A stretch of DNA of 60,054 nucleotides from Bacillus tuaregi (GTDB taxonomy: Bacteria > Bacillota > Bacilli > Bacillales > Cytobacillaceae): positions 4,307,112 through 4,367,165 of the forward strand of contig NZ_LT629731.1 of the NCBI RefSeq assembly GCF_900104575.1, given 5' to 3'. A program made the position numbers and the translations under genes. How positions within the stretch are numbered: the stretch's first letter is position 1; every line of letters begins with the position of its first letter. The notes below the pieces were generated by a model. The model saw only the letters and a program-made list of their open reading frames with translations, did not search any database and was not told the origin of the DNA. Shown here piece by piece: positions 7,959 to 24,223 of this stretch.

Positions 7959-8696
7959 TTAATAATATACCTCCCATAAATACAAGCCATGTGCAGGTGC
8001 TGTTTTCCCTGCTAGACTGCGGTCCTTGCCGAATAGAATCCTTTTCATGTCTTCCGGCTGATGCATACCGCGGCCTGCTTCCAATAGGGTCCCGACAAGG
8101 ATTCTGACCATATTATAAAGAAAACCGTTCCCAGCAAAGCGGAACATGAGACGTTCCCCGTCTTGTTCAATATCAATCAGGTGAATTGTCCGAACTCGGT
8201 CATCTACTTCTGTTTTTGCCGAACAAAAGCTGGTAAAGTCATGAGTTCCTATTAATTGGGCTGCAGCCGCCTTCATTTGGTCGATATCAAGCCCATAGCC
8301 ATATTGATATTGATAATGCCTGGTAAAGGGGTCTCTAGCGTCAGACATGCGGACATAATAGCGATACTCCTTACCCTTAGCATCAAAGCGGGCATGGAAA
8401 TCTGGAGCAGCCTTTTCTACCTTTCTAACCGCTATTTCGTCAGACAAGAGTGAATGAAGTGCCTTTACCCATCTATCTTCAGGGATTTGTAAAGGAGAAT
8501 CAAAATGGATTACCTGACCCCGCGCATGTACTCCTGCATCCGTTCTACCAGAAGACGTAATTCTAACAGGATTGCCTTTATGAAGTTTTTCTAATGCGGC
8601 TTCGATTTCACTCTGGACTGTTCGATTATTCGGCTGAACCTGATAGCCTGAAAACATCGTTCCATCGTAGCTAATTGTACATTTATAACGCTGCAT
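7959..8696 (-). CDS. truA: tRNA pseudouridine(38-40) synthase TruA
   Basis: 245 aa. Converts U38-U40 of tRNA anticodon arms to pseudouridine. The catalytic Asp53 is in the invariant [14 protein letters not shown] motif; other landmarks are [13 protein letters not shown] and [14 protein letters not shown]. It lies 12 nt downstream of ecfT, so it is the last gene of the ecf transcription unit, an order shared with B. subtilis. Confidence 0.97.
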   Translation of the reverse strand: MQRYKCTISYDGTMFSGYQVQPNNRTVQSEIEAALEKLHKGNPVRITSSGRTDAGVHARGQVIHFDSPLQIPEDRWVKALHSLLSDEIAVRKVEKAAPDFHARFDAKGKEYRYYVRMSDARDPFTRHYQYQYGYGLDIDQMKAAAAQLIGTHDFTSFCSAKTEVDDRVRTIHLIDIEQDGERLMFRFAGNGFLYNMVRILVGTLLEAGRGMHQPEDMKRILFGKDRSLAGKTAPAHGLYLWEVYY

Positions 8697-8708
8697 TCTA
8701 TACCCTCA

Positions 8709-9506
8709 TTACGTTCTAAAAATGATTAATAGGACTGTTACAGCGGCCAGAAGCAACAGCATGGCCGTATCCTTAAATGTCCAGTTTAACTGGCGGTACT
8801 TTGTTCTGCCTTCACCGCCGCGATAGCCTCGTGCTTCCATGGCAATCGCCAACTCCTCTGCCCTTTTAAACGAGCTGATAAATAACGGGATAAGAAGCGG
8901 AATAATGGCCTTCAGACGATCCTTTATCGGTCCGCTTGAAAAATCAACTCCACGGGCCGTTTGCGCCTTCATAATAATATCTGTTTCCTGCATGAGTGTC
9001 GGAATGAACCGAAGGGAAATCGACATCATTAAAGCCAATTCATGGACCGGGAATTTAATTTTTTTCAGCGGTGCAAGCAGATACTCAATTCCATCCGTTA
9101 TCTCGATTGGCGTGGTTGTTAATGTCAGTAACGACGTCAACAGGATAAGCAGGAAAAAGCGCAGGGAAATAAAGATCCCTTGTCTAACCCCTTCCTCATA
9201 GATCTTAATCCAGCCCCAATCGAGTAAAAGCTCCCCTTCACGGGTAAAAAAGAAATGGATGAGCAAAGTGAATAATACAAGCCATAAAACAGGGATAAGT
9301 CCAATTAAAATAAATCGTACTGGTACCTTTGACTGCATGATCATAAACACCGTATAGGCTAATAGAAGACCATAGGTAATGACATTATTGGCAATAAAGA
9401 CAACACAAACAAAAAGAAACACAATAAGAAGCTTTGACCTTGGATCCATGCGATGAAGTAGAGACTCTGCTGGAACATAGCGGCCAAAAATCATTTTATC
9501 CATCAT
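8709..9506 (-). CDS. ecfT: ECF transporter transmembrane protein EcfT
   Basis: 265 aa, five or six membrane segments. The two coupling motifs that contact the ATPases are visible: AQTARGVD and AMEARGYRGG (Ala-Arg-Gly). With EcfA1 and EcfA2 it forms the shared energising module of group II energy-coupling-factor vitamin transporters; the substrate-binding S components are encoded elsewhere. The start ATGATG with AGAGGTG overlaps the ecfA2 stop by 4 nt (ATGA), indicating translational coupling. Confidence 0.96.
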   Translation of the reverse strand: MMDKMIFGRYVPAESLLHRMDPRSKLLIVFLFVCVVFIANNVITYGLLLAYTVFMIMQSKVPVRFILIGLIPVLWLVLFTLLIHFFFTREGELLLDWGWIKIYEEGVRQGIFISLRFFLLILLTSLLTLTTTPIEITDGIEYLLAPLKKIKFPVHELALMMSISLRFIPTLMQETDIIMKAQTARGVDFSSGPIKDRLKAIIPLLIPLFISSFKRAEELAIAMEARGYRGGEGRTKYRQLNWTFKDTAMLLLLAAVTVLLIIFRT

Positions 9507-10372
9507 TTTGGCACACCTCTCTTCATACATTCTGCCACTGCATCAGCGAGCTGCTCTATTGTCAGGCAAATGTGGTCCAGTTTAACCTGACAGGTCTCCT
9601 CAAAGCTTTTCTGAAACCGAATAACCTCAGGGACATCTAACCCCATCTCCAACAAACCTTCAGGTGCAGCAAAGATTTCCTCGGGGGCTCCCTTTTTAAA
9701 GACCTCACCCTTATGCATCACAATAATTTGATCTGCATAACGAGCGGCATCCTCCATGCTATGGGTAACGAGTATGGTGGACAGGTTCTTCTCCTTATGA
9801 AGCGAATAGAACATATCCATGATTTCCTTCCGTCCACGCGGGTCAAGACCAGCTGTTGGCTCATCCAAAACAATCACATCAGGCTCCATCGCTAGAACAC
9901 CTGCAATCGCTACCCGTCTCATTTGTCCGCCGGATAGGTCGAAGGGAGACTTCTGTAAAAACTCCTCTGAAAGACCTACCTGATTTATTACATCTCTAGC
10001 TCTCCGCTTTGCTTCGTCCTCTGATACACCAAAATTCATCGGTCCGAAGCAGATATCCTTTTCAATCGTTTCCTCAAATAATTGATGCTCGGGAAATTGA
10101 AACACAATCCCAACTCGCTGTCTTACCTTTTTTAAATTCTTTTGCTTTTGACCCGCATTTATCTCTGTATCACCAATGATGATTTTTCCCTTTGTCGGCT
10201 TTAAAAGGGCATTTAAATGCTGAAGTACCGTTGACTTACCAGAGCCCGTATGACCGATAATCGCAAGGTATGTGCCTTCGGGAATGTCAAAGGACACATT
10301 TTTTAACGCCAGCCGTTCAAAGGGTGTATTGGCCTGGTAACGGTATTCTACTTGTTGAAGTGAGATGTCCAT
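9503..10372 (-). CDS. ecfA2: ECF transporter ATPase EcfA2
   Basis: 289-aa ABC ATPase with Walker A GHTGSGKST, Q-loop QFPEHQLFEET, signature LSGGQMRRVAIAGVLA, Walker B VIVLDEPTAGLDPRG and H-loop VTHSME. The Q-loop FPEHQLFE form is the EcfA2-type version. Powers EcfT-coupled vitamin uptake at the cytoplasmic face of the membrane. Overlaps ecfA1 by 25 nt and ecfT by 4 nt. Confidence 0.96.
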   Translation of the reverse strand: MDISLQQVEYRYQANTPFERLALKNVSFDIPEGTYLAIIGHTGSGKSTVLQHLNALLKPTKGKIIIGDTEINAGQKQKNLKKVRQRVGIVFQFPEHQLFEETIEKDICFGPMNFGVSEDEAKRRARDVINQVGLSEEFLQKSPFDLSGGQMRRVAIAGVLAMEPDVIVLDEPTAGLDPRGRKEIMDMFYSLHKEKNLSTILVTHSMEDAARYADQIIVMHKGEVFKKGAPEEIFAAPEGLLEMGLDVPEVIRFQKSFEETCQVKLDHICLTIEQLADAVAECMKRGVPK

Positions 10373-11187
10373 AGCTCTGCCACCAACTCTTTTTCTGATA
10401 AATAGGGCTTAGTCAGGCTAATCCCCTTTTCTTTTAACAGCTTGCTCATTTTAACTGGAAAGGGAATATCCAAGCCCAGGGCAATTAATTCCTCATCCAT
10501 TTGAAATATCTCTTCCGGTGTTCCTTCACGGTAGAGCTTTCCTTTATTCATGACAATGATTCGATCCGCCTTTGCTGCCTCCTCTAAATCATGGGTTATC
10601 GAAATGACGGTCATATTATGGTCTGATTTTAATTCTCGAACGGTATTCAAAACCTCTTCTCGACCACGGGGATCAAGCATGGAAGTCGCTTCATCTAAAA
10701 TAATCAGAGCAGGACGCAATGCAATAACACCTGCAATGGCCACTCTTTGCTTTTGTCCTCCGGAAAGGTTATGCGGCTCTTGATTTAGAAAAGACTCCAT
10801 TTGTACCTTTTCCAATGAGCTTTTCACTCGTTGGACCATATCCTCTCTTTGGATACCGTTATTTTCCAGAGCAAAAGCAACATCATCCTGAACGGTTGCC
10901 CCGACGAATTGATTGTCTGGATTTTGAAACACCATTCCTACCTGCCTCCGAATCTCCCAGACACTTTCCTCTGTTAATGAAATTCCACAGACAGTGATGG
11001 TTCCAGTCATCGGAAATTGAAGTCCGTTAAGCAGCTTCGCCAGCGTTGATTTGCCTGAACCATTATGACCAACGATGGCCAGCCATTCACCTTCATAGAT
11101 ATTCATTGAAACATCCTCAAGAGCAAAGGCAGTTTGGTCTTCATACTGATACGAAATATTTTCGATTTGAACAAGCGGCTTACGCAT
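10348..11187 (-). CDS. ecfA1: ECF transporter ATPase EcfA1
   Basis: 279-aa ABC ATPase with Walker A GHNGSGKSTLAK, Q-loop FQNPDNQFVGATV, signature LSGGQKQRVAIAGVIA, Walker B LIILDEATSMLDPRG and H-loop ITHDLEE. Pairs with EcfA2 as a heterodimer. The ATG follows a strong AGAGGAGG. It is the first gene of ecfA1-ecfA2-ecfT-truA; an intrinsic terminator lies about 95 nt upstream, so a promoter is expected in between (a TATAGT hexamer at about 11241-11246 is a weak candidate). Confidence 0.96.
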   Translation of the reverse strand: MRKPLVQIENISYQYEDQTAFALEDVSMNIYEGEWLAIVGHNGSGKSTLAKLLNGLQFPMTGTITVCGISLTEESVWEIRRQVGMVFQNPDNQFVGATVQDDVAFALENNGIQREDMVQRVKSSLEKVQMESFLNQEPHNLSGGQKQRVAIAGVIALRPALIILDEATSMLDPRGREEVLNTVRELKSDHNMTVISITHDLEEAAKADRIIVMNKGKLYREGTPEEIFQMDEELIALGLDIPFPVKMSKLLKEKGISLTKPYLSEKELVAELWTSHFNK

Positions 11188-11282
11188 CTTGGTCCTCCTC
11201 TCTACTCAAAAATCGCAAAGACACGATTCGCTATCTTTCTACACTATACTAAACTAATCCCAATGAAATCTATAGGAAGGAA

Positions 11283-11310
11283 TAAAAAAAATACTCGCCA
11301 ATTTGGCGAG
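11283..11310 (-). terminator. Intrinsic terminator ahead of ecfA1
   Basis: Minus-strand hairpin CTCGCCAAATTGGCGAG followed after TA by a run of eight T. It closes the second structured intergenic RNA candidate and separates it from ecfA1. Confidence 0.92.
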
Positions 11311-11452
11311 CTTATGATTGTGAAGCAATCGATATAGCAGACATAATTATGTGGAGCACATATGCAGAGCTTTCAACCAAGCACAGAGGCCCCTCTGCAA
11401 ATTGTGAGTAGTGATTGCCACCCAAATCATTGCTCAAACTACTAAATAGCAC
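11311..11452 (-). ncRNA. Candidate structured RNA B, between rplQ and ecfA1
   Basis: No reading frame of note. The minus-strand transcript folds into consecutive helices: AGTAG/CTACT enclosing TGATT/AATCA; GCAGAGG/CCTCTG-GC; GCTT/AAGC; TATGTG/CACATA; and GATTG/CAATC with a 5-nt loop, before a strong terminator. GCAGAG can alternatively pair with a later CTCTGC, giving two mutually exclusive folds. Read by eye only. It could be an independent small RNA, a leader for ecfA1, or part of the rplQ 3' region. I do not recognise it as a known class. Confidence 0.4.
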
Positions 11453-11518
11453 AAAAAAGCCTGCGTCCTTTCACACAGATAATTTCGATTACCTGTTTCA
11501 ATTACGTGAAAAGACGCA
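11453..11518 (-). terminator. Terminator-like hairpin closing structured RNA A
   Basis: Minus strand: TGCGTCTTTTCAC pairs with GTGAAAGGACGCA over 13 positions; the loop holds a second hairpin (ACAGGTAAT/ATTATCTGT), and TTTTTT follows 3 nt after the stem. A long, branched intrinsic terminator. Confidence 0.75.
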
Positions 11519-11626
11519 TGAGCTAGACGAGACATATCAGCCCGTATCTCGCTGAATCGTTAGATACAAGCACCTATCCAGTCGTGGATTAGGTACCATC
11601 CATGATATATGAAGGGACATGCTCAT
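11518..11626 (-). ncRNA. Candidate structured RNA A downstream of rplQ
   Basis: A 109-nt segment closed by ATGAGC/GCTCAT and ending exactly at the terminator hairpin that follows. Inside are ACCTAATCC/GGATAGGT (one bulge) and GTATCT/AGATAC; the latter competes with CGAGA/TCTCG using the same AGAT bases, an alternative-pairing arrangement typical of RNA switches. A 29-codon frame crosses it but lacks a ribosome binding site. Seen by eye; no conservation data. It may be a riboswitch-like leader or a small RNA. Confidence 0.4.
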
Positions 11627-11673
11627 CGTAACGCTCTTTTTTGGCTGTATGAGAGTAACATCTCATCGTTTTT

Positions 11674-11720
11674 AAAAAAGGGCAATGAACAAGTTCAATA
11701 TAAAACTGTCCTTTGCCCTT
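11674..11720 (-). terminator. Terminator of the S10-spc-alpha superoperon (after rplQ)
   Basis: AAGGGCAA and TTGCCCTT form an 8-bp stem around a loop of about 27 nt, then T6. It begins about 20 nt after the rplQ stop. Confidence 0.85.
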
Positions 11721-11739
11721 GTTGTTAATAGCTTCGTAA

Positions 11740-12141
<402 letters not shown>

Positions 12142-12178
12142 TTAACCATAAAGAAGTTTATTACCCATTATGAGCAAA

Positions 12179-13123
12179 TCAATCGTCTTTACGTAAGCCT
12201 AACCCAAGCTCTTCTAGTTTATGTTTTACTTCTTCAAGAGATTTTCTACCTAGGTTCCGTACTTTCATCATATCTTCTTCAGTCTTATTAGCTAATTCCT
12301 GAACAGTATTGATTCCTGCACGCTTCAGGCAGTTATATGAACGAACAGAAAGATCTAATTCTTCAATCGTCATCTCAAGAACTTTTTCTTTTTGATCTTC
12401 TTCTTTTTCAACCATAATCTCAGCGTTTTGAGCTTCATCTGTCAAGCCGACAAAGATGTTTAAATGCTCATTTAATATCTTCGCCCCAAGTGCAATTGCA
12501 TCTTGCGGTCCTGTGCTGCCGTCTGTCCAAACATCAAGTGTTAACTTATCAAAGTTAGTCAATTGACCGACACGTGTATTTTCCACCTGGTAAGAGACAC
12601 GCGAAACTGGAGTGTAAATAGAGTCGATAGGAATTACACCGATTGGCTGGTCTTCCCGTTTGTTTTGATCGGCAGGAGTATATCCTCGTCCACGGCGGGC
12701 AGTCAATCTCATCCGTAAATGACCATTTGAACCAAGCGTTGCAATGTGAAGATCAGGATTAAGGATTTCAACATCACTATCGTGAGTTACATCCGCTGCT
12801 TTCACAACACCTTCGCCTTGTACATCAATCTCAAGAGTCTTTTCTTCATCAGAATAGATTTTTAGTGCCATCTTTTTAATGTTTAGGATAATTGACGTAA
12901 CATCTTCAACTACACCTTCAATTGTAGAGAACTCATGAAGTACTCCGTCAATTTGAATCGATGTAACAGCAGCGCCAGGGAGTGAGGATAACAGAATACG
13001 ACGTAAGGAGTTTCCTAATGTAGTACCATACCCACGCTCAAGCGGCTCCACGACGAACTTTCCATACTTGGCATCATCGCTGATCTCAATCGTTTCGATT
13101 TTTGGTTTTTCTATTTCGATCAT
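12179..13123 (-). CDS. rpoA: RNA polymerase alpha subunit
   Basis: 314 aa, the B. subtilis length. N-terminal dimerisation domain (about 1-230: [33 protein letters not shown]), acidic linker, and C-terminal domain (about 245-310: [33 protein letters not shown]) that contacts UP elements and activators. Start ATG after AGGAGGG; an in-frame TTG immediately upstream is rejected. Preceded by a 170-nt gap with its own promoter candidate. Confidence 0.98.
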   Translation of the reverse strand: MIEIEKPKIETIEISDDAKYGKFVVEPLERGYGTTLGNSLRRILLSSLPGAAVTSIQIDGVLHEFSTIEGVVEDVTSIILNIKKMALKIYSDEEKTLEIDVQGEGVVKAADVTHDSDVEILNPDLHIATLGSNGHLRMRLTARRGRGYTPADQNKREDQPIGVIPIDSIYTPVSRVSYQVENTRVGQLTNFDKLTLDVWTDGSTGPQDAIALGAKILNEHLNIFVGLTDEAQNAEIMVEKEEDQKEKVLEMTIEELDLSVRSYNCLKRAGINTVQELANKTEEDMMKVRNLGRKSLEEVKHKLEELGLGLRKDD

Positions 13124-13184
13124 CAAAATATACCCTCCTTCAAAACGTCGAAACCCCGGCTAGATTCCTAACCGAAATTCCCCC

Positions 13185-13212
13185 AGTATACAATCCCATT
13201 TGTGCACAACAA
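13185..13212 (-). promoter_or_regulatory. Candidate internal promoter for rpoA-rplQ
   Basis: Minus strand TTGTTG (13207-13212), 16 nt, TATACT (13185-13190) inside the unusually roomy rpsK-rpoA gap. Would allow rpoA expression independent of the upstream ribosomal genes. Confidence 0.5.
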
Positions 13213-13293
13213 CTGGAATAATTATCCTGTATAATGAAAATAATTTCTATCATAACCCATTATAGACAAGGTTACAAATTCTATACAGAAAAA

Positions 13294-13683
<390 letters not shown>

Positions 13684-13706
13684 TTATAGTATACCTCCTT
13701 TACGGA

Positions 13707-14072
13707 TTATTTCTTTTTGTTCGCTACAGTCTTACGAGGACCTTTACGTGTACGAGCATTGTTTTTAGTATTTTGACCACGAACTGGTAAACCACGACGA
13801 TGACGAAGACCGCGGTAGCAACCAATTTCCATTAAACGTTTGATGTTTAGGGAAACTTCACGACGAAGGTCACCTTCAACCTTTAGTCTGTCAATGATTT
13901 CACGGATTTTGTTTAACTCGTCCTCCGTTAAGTCACGAACACGTGTATCTTCAGAAACACCTGCTTCAGCTAATACCTTTTGTGCTGTTACTTTACCAAT
14001 ACCATAGATATATGTTAATGAGATAACAATACGTTTTTCACGTGGAATATCTACACCTGCAATACGTGCCAT
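13707..14072 (-). CDS. rpsM: 30S ribosomal protein S13
   Basis: 121 aa. [26 protein letters not shown] with the helix-hairpin-like centre, [16 protein letters not shown], and a basic tail that reaches the P-site tRNA and bridges to the 50S subunit. Between rpmJ and rpsK in the standard alpha-operon order. Confidence 0.98.
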   Translation of the reverse strand: MARIAGVDIPREKRIVISLTYIYGIGKVTAQKVLAEAGVSEDTRVRDLTEDELNKIREIIDRLKVEGDLRREVSLNIKRLMEIGCYRGLRHRRGLPVRGQNTKNNARTRKGPRKTVANKKK

Positions 14073-14093
14073 TAGATGCGCACCTCCTTCTTA

Positions 14094-14464
<371 letters not shown>

Positions 14465-14539
14465 CGAGAACAAACTCCCTTCTTTTTCAAATTGTATATT
14501 ATTCAAGGCTTTATTCCTAAAGCGCGAATTATTTAGATC

Positions 14540-16687
<2,148 letters not shown>

Positions 16688-16688
<1 letters not shown>

Positions 16689-17128
16689 TAAATCACCTCA
16701 GCATTACCGCCGGCAGCTTCAATTGATTCCTTTGCAGCAGAGGAGAATTTGTGAGCTTTAACAGAAAGTTTCTTTTCAAGAGTTCCTTTACCAAGGATTT
16801 TGATTCCAGATTTCTCGTTACTTACAACACCTGTTTCGATTAATAATTCTGGAGTAACTTCTGTTCCCTCTTCAAATCGGTTAAGAGTATCAAGATTAAC
16901 GATCGCGTACTCTTTACGGTTAATGTTTGTAAAACCACGTTTTGGTAAACGACGGAATAAAGGAGTTTGACCACCTTCAAATCCAAGACGAACACCACCG
17001 CCAGAACGGGCATTTTGTCCTTTATGACCTTTACCAGCAGTTTTACCATTACCAGATCCGATACCGCGTCCTTTACGCTTACGCTCTTGACGTGAACCCT
17101 CTGCAGGTTTTAATTCATGAAGTTTCAT
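16688..17128 (-). CDS. rplO: 50S ribosomal protein L15
   Basis: 146 aa. [22 protein letters not shown], a Gly/Lys/Arg-rich N-terminal extension that threads into 23S r[21 protein letters not shown], then a globular C-terminus. 33 nt after rpmD and coupled to secY. Confidence 0.98.
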
Positions 17129-17161
17129 TTTGGCACCTCCTTATTTTTAAGAAGAATGATA

Positions 17162-17344
17162 TTAGTTTTCTTTTACTGTTACTAAGTGAGCAACTTTGTT
17201 AATCATTCCGCGAATTGCAGGATTGTCCTGCTGCTCAACTGTTTGGTGTAATTTACGCAAACCAAGAGCTTTAACAGTTTCTTTTTGATCTTGTGGTCGA
17301 CCGATAACACTGCGAGTGAGGGTAATTTGTAATTTATTTGCCAT
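17162..17344 (-). CDS. rpmD: 50S ribosomal protein L30
   Basis: 60 aa. [26 protein letters not shown] is the L30/L7e signature; the C-terminus [14 protein letters not shown] is typical. Between rpsE and rplO. Confidence 0.98.
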   Translation of the reverse strand: MANKLQITLTRSVIGRPQDQKETVKALGLRKLHQTVEQQDNPAIRGMINKVAHLVTVKEN

Positions 17345-17357
17345 TATATTTCCCTCC

Positions 17358-17858
17358 TTATCCTAACAGTTCTTCTACTGATTTTCCACGTAATTTTGCT
17401 ACGTCTTCAGCACGTTTCATTTGTTTTAAACCATCGATTGTAGCACGAATCATGTTAATTGGAGTGTTAGTTCCTAGTGATTTAGATAGGATATCACCCA
17501 CACCAGCCAATTCAAGTACCGCACGAACTGGTCCACCAGCGATAACTCCAGTACCTTCAGATGCAGGCTTTAGAAGTACTTCACCAGCACCATAGTGTCC
17601 AATCACTTGGTGAGGAAGTGTTGTACCAACCATTGGTACTTCAATTAAGTTTTTCTTAGCATCTTCAATTGCTTTACGGATAGCATCAGGAACCTCTTGC
17701 GCTTTTCCAGTACCAAATCCAACATGGCCATTTTTATCGCCAACAACAACTAATGCAGTAAAACGGAAACGACGTCCACCTTTAACAACCTTTGCAACAC
17801 GGTTAACCGTTACTACGCGTTCTTCTAGTTCTAGCTTATTTGAATCAATGCGACGCAT
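17358..17858 (-). CDS. rpsE: 30S ribosomal protein S5
   Basis: 166 aa. N-terminal double-stranded RNA-binding domain ([24 protein letters not shown]) and C-terminal domain with [18 protein letters not shown]5 contributes to mRNA unwinding and accuracy; the loop VKGGRRF where spectinomycin-resistance changes occur looks wild type. Confidence 0.98.
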   Translation of the reverse strand: MRRIDSNKLELEERVVTVNRVAKVVKGGRRFRFTALVVVGDKNGHVGFGTGKAQEVPDAIRKAIEDAKKNLIEVPMVGTTLPHQVIGHYGAGEVLLKPASEGTGVIAGGPVRAVLELAGVGDILSKSLGTNTPINMIRATIDGLKQMKRAEDVAKLRGKSVEELLG

Positions 17859-17882
17859 CTTTTTGTGTCCCTCCTTTATCTA

Positions 17883-18245
17883 TTAGAATTGTAAACCGTT
17901 CTCACGTGCAGCATCTGCTAATGCTTTTACACGTCCATGATATAGGTATCCTCCACGGTCAAATACAACAGATGTAATACCCTTTTCAACAGCACGTTTT
18001 GCTACTAATTCGCCGATCTTAACTGCAGCATCTTGATTGCTTGAAGATTCAACACTAACTTCTTTATCTAATGTAGAAGCACTTGCTAAAGTAACTCCAT
18101 TAACATCATCAATTAGTTGTGCATAAATGTGTTTGTTTGAACGGTACACATTTAAACGAGGACGAGCAGCAGTTCCAGAAAGTTTAGCACGCACACGTGC
18201 GTGTCTTTTCTTACGGACTGCATTTTTATCAGCCTTCGTAATCAT
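17883..18245 (-). CDS. rplR: 50S ribosomal protein L18
   Basis: 120 aa. The start [24 protein letters not shown] matches the family; an in-frame GTG three codons upstream falls within the Shine-Dalgarno (GGAGTG) and is rejected. L18 binds 5S rRNA; landmarks are [19 protein letters not shown] and [20 protein letters not shown]. Confidence 0.97.
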   Translation of the reverse strand: MITKADKNAVRKKRHARVRAKLSGTAARPRLNVYRSNKHIYAQLIDDVNGVTLASASTLDKEVSVESSSNQDAAVKIGELVAKRAVEKGITSVVFDRGGYLYHGRVKALADAARENGLQF

Positions 18246-18277
18246 CTTGGTCACTCCTTTCGTTTAGCTATGCAGCA

Positions 18278-18814
18278 TTACTTACCTGTTTTACCTTCCT
18301 TACGACGTACAAATTCGCCTTCATAACGAATACCTTTACCTTTGTATGGCTCAGGAGGACGAACGTCACGGATGTTGGCAGCTAATGCGCCTACACGTTC
18401 TTTACTAGTACCTTTTACAATAACTTTTGTATTCGCAGGCACTTCAATTTCGATACCTTCTTCAGGTTCAATTTCAACTGGGTGAGAATAACCAACATTC
18501 AATACAAGTTTTTTACCTTGTTTTTGTGCACGATATCCGACACCGATTAGTTCTAATGACTTTTCAAAGCCTTTAGAAACACCTTCAACCATGTTAGAAA
18601 GCAACGCGCGAGTCGTTCCGTGCAATGCGCGGTGTTCTTTTTGATCAGATGGACGAGATACTGTGATTACATTATCCTCCACGTTGATTTGGATATCAGG
18701 GTTAAATGAACGAGAAAGTTCACCTTTAGGACCTTTTACAGTCACTGTGTTTTTATCAAATGAAACCGTAACTCCAGCTGGAATTTCGATTGGTTTTTTT
18801 CCTACACGAGACAT
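18278..18814 (-). CDS. rplF: 50S ribosomal protein L6
   Basis: 178 aa, two similar domains. [15 protein letters not shown] at the start; the C-terminal rRNA-binding motif [19 protein letters not shown] is intact. Near the sarcin-ricin loop of 23S rRNA. Confidence 0.98.
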   Translation of the reverse strand: MSRVGKKPIEIPAGVTVSFDKNTVTVKGPKGELSRSFNPDIQINVEDNVITVSRPSDQKEHRALHGTTRALLSNMVEGVSKGFEKSLELIGVGYRAQKQGKKLVLNVGYSHPVEIEPEEGIEIEVPANTKVIVKGTSKERVGALAANIRDVRPPEPYKGKGIRYEGEFVRRKEGKTGK

Positions 18815-18844
18815 TTATTGCACCTCCATTCTTGAAAAAATCTA

Positions 18845-19243
18845 TTACCAAACGTACGCTAGTACTTCTCCGCCTACTTGTTTAGCACGAGCTTCTTTAT
18901 CAGTAAGAACTCCTTGAGAAGTAGATACTAATGCGATACCAAGACCGTTAAGTACACGAGGTACTTCATCAGCTTTCGCATAAACGCGAAGACCAGGCTT
19001 ACTAATACGTTTAAGTCCAGTGATTACACGCTCATTGCCAGCACCGTATTTTAAGAAAATGCGAATAATACCTTGTTTGTTATCTTCAATGTATTCAACG
19101 TCACGAACGAAACCTTCACGCTTTAAAATTTCAGCAATTTCCTTCTTAAGATTAGAAGCAGGAACTTCTAACTTTTCGTGACGAACCATATTTGCATTAC
19201 GAATACGAGTAAGCAAATCTGCAATTGGATCTGTCATGACCAT
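18845..19243 (-). CDS. rpsH: 30S ribosomal protein S8
   Basis: 132 aa. [19 protein letters not shown] and the C-terminal [20 protein letters not shown] are diagnostic. Binds helix 21 of 16S rRNA. The initial MVM start has a good ribosome binding site (GGAGGTAAAATAAA). Confidence 0.98.
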   Translation of the reverse strand: MVMTDPIADLLTRIRNANMVRHEKLEVPASNLKKEIAEILKREGFVRDVEYIEDNKQGIIRIFLKYGAGNERVITGLKRISKPGLRVYAKADEVPRVLNGLGIALVSTSQGVLTDKEARAKQVGGEVLAYVW

Positions 19244-19273
19244 TTTATTTTACCTCCTTCCCAGTTTGGGGTT

Positions 19274-19477
<204 letters not shown>

Positions 19478-19484
19478 TTAGAGA

Positions 19485-20024
19485 TTACTTTTGGAATGGC
19501 ATTCCGAATTGAGTTAAAAGTTCACGTGCTTCTTCATCAGTATTAGCAGTAGTTACGATTACGATATCCATACCACGTACTTTGCTGACCTTATCATAAT
19601 CGATTTCAGGGAAAATTAATTGTTCTCTAATTCCTAGTGTATAGTTACCACGACCATCAAAAGACTTCTTAGAAATACCACGGAAGTCACGTACACGTGG
19701 AAGAGAAACTGAAACTAATTTATCGAAGAATTCGTACATGCGCTCTCCGCGAAGAGTTACCTTCGCACCGATTGGCATACCTTCACGAAGACGGAAACCA
19801 GCGATTGATTTTTTAGCACGAGTCACAAGTGGCTTTTGACCAGTGATTAATGCTAATTCCTCAACTGCATTATCAAGTGCTTTCGCATTTTGTACTGCAT
19901 CACCAATACCCATGTTAATAACGATCTTTTCGATCTTTGGTACTTGCATTACTGAATTATAGTTAAACTTGCTTACTAAAGCAGGAGTAATTTCTTTAAC
20001 AAATTTTTCTTTTAGGCGGCTCAT
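19485..20024 (-). CDS. rplE: 50S ribosomal protein L5
   Basis: 179 aa. Landmarks: [32 protein letters not shown] and the C-terminal [20 protein letters not shown]. Binds 5S rRNA and contacts the P-site tRNA. Confidence 0.98.
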   Translation of the reverse strand: MSRLKEKFVKEITPALVSKFNYNSVMQVPKIEKIVINMGIGDAVQNAKALDNAVEELALITGQKPLVTRAKKSIAGFRLREGMPIGAKVTLRGERMYEFFDKLVSVSLPRVRDFRGISKKSFDGRGNYTLGIREQLIFPEIDYDKVSKVRGMDIVIVTTANTDEEARELLTQFGMPFQK

Positions 20025-20050
20025 TCATTGTACCTCCCTTCTTCATTTGA

Positions 20051-20362
20051 CTATTTATCTAGAACTTCACCGGATTTTTTTGCATAACGTACATTTTTAC
20101 CGTCTACTTCTTTTACACCTACACGAGTTGGTTCACCGGTCTTCGGATCGATAGGCATAACGTTTGATACATGAATAGGTGCTTCCTGGTTAAAGATTCC
20201 GCCTTGCGGATTCATTTGAGATGGCTTAGAGTGCTTCTTAACGATATTTACGCCTTCAACTAGAACGCGATCTTTCTTAGGGAAAGCAGCAAGAATTACA
20301 CCTGTTTTGCCTTTATCTTTACCAGAGATGACCATTACCTTATCACCTTTTTTCACATGCAT
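20051..20362 (-). CDS. rplX: 50S ribosomal protein L24
   Basis: 103 aa. [22 protein letters not shown] holds the KOW motif; [18 protein letters not shown] follows. An assembly initiator protein for the 50S subunit. The ATG after AAGGAGG is preferred to an upstream start that would add eight unrelated residues. Confidence 0.98.
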   Translation of the reverse strand: MHVKKGDKVMVISGKDKGKTGVILAAFPKKDRVLVEGVNIVKKHSKPSQMNPQGGIFNQEAPIHVSNVMPIDPKTGEPTRVGVKEVDGKNVRYAKKSGEVLDK

Positions 20363-20397
20363 CTGTTTGCACCTCCTTAAAGGCAATTAATTTTAAA

Positions 20398-20787
<390 letters not shown>

Positions 20788-20806
20788 TTAACCATATTCC
20801 GAACTA

Positions 20807-21070
<264 letters not shown>

Positions 21071-21089
21071 TTATGAACCTCCTCTCGGT

Positions 21090-22376
<1,287 letters not shown>

Positions 22377-22379
22377 TAA

Positions 22380-22721
22380 TTATCCCTCCTTCTTTTCTGA
22401 TAAAACGATTGTGATATGACTAGTACGCTTGTTAATTTGGCTAGCTCGGCCTTGTGCACGTGGACGGAAACGTTTCATTGTCGGTCCTTCGTCAACAAAA
22501 GCTTGTGCTACAACTAAATTATTAACGTCCATTTCATAATTATGCTCGGCGTTTGCCATAGCTGAATTTAATACCTTTTCTACGATCGGAGAAGCAGCCT
22601 TAGGAGTAAGTTTTAAAATGGCTACTGCTTCGCCAACTTGCTTTCCTCGAATTAAATCTACGACTAAACGAGCTTTACGAGGAGCAATACGAACTGTTCT
22701 TGCAACAGCTTTAGCTTGCAT
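22380..22721 (-). CDS. rplV: 50S ribosomal protein L22
   Basis: 113 aa. [27 protein letters not shown] start; the beta-hairpin loop [19 protein letters not shown] lines the exit tunnel and is the site of macrolide-resistance changes; it looks unaltered. Confidence 0.98.
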   Translation of the reverse strand: MQAKAVARTVRIAPRKARLVVDLIRGKQVGEAVAILKLTPKAASPIVEKVLNSAMANAEHNYEMDVNNLVVAQAFVDEGPTMKRFRPRAQGRASQINKRTSHITIVLSEKKEG

Positions 22722-22739
22722 TGAAATGCCCTCCTCTCA

Positions 22740-23051
<312 letters not shown>

Positions 23052-23078
23052 CTATCGTTGAACCGTAGGTCAACCCCG

Positions 23079-23927
<849 letters not shown>

Positions 23928-23938
23928 TTATTTATAAT

Positions 23939-24223
23939 TTATGCTTCAAAGATTTCAATTTCTTTGCTGTCAGCAGTTAGCTTAACGATTGCCTTACGAC
24001 GCTTGTTAGTGTAACCACCGAATTTACCCATACGCTTGAATTTACCTTTATAGTTCATGATGTTTACTTTTTCAACATTCACACCAAAGATTTCTTCAAC
24101 CGCATCTTTAACTTGAGTTTTGTTTGCTTTAACGTCGACTTCGAAAGTGTATTTCTTATCGGCCATTAAATCAGTAGAACGTTCAGTAATAACGGGGCGC
24201 TTAATGATATCGCGAGCATCCAT
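23939..24223 (-). CDS. rplW: 50S ribosomal protein L23
   Basis: 94 aa. [16 protein letters not shown] and [21 protein letters not shown]. Docking site for SRP and trigger factor at the tunnel exit. Start overlaps the rplD stop (TAATG). Confidence 0.98.
   Translation of the reverse strand: MDARDIIKRPVITERSTDLMADKKYTFEVDVKANKTQVKDAVEEIFGVNVEKVNIMNYKGKFKRMGKFGGYTNKRRKAIVKLTADSKEIEIFEA

Noticed and set aside
11537-11626. 29-codon minus-strand frame inside structured RNA A (MSMSLHISW...)
   Set aside because: No ribosome binding site and it is fully contained in pairing helices; better explained as RNA structure.
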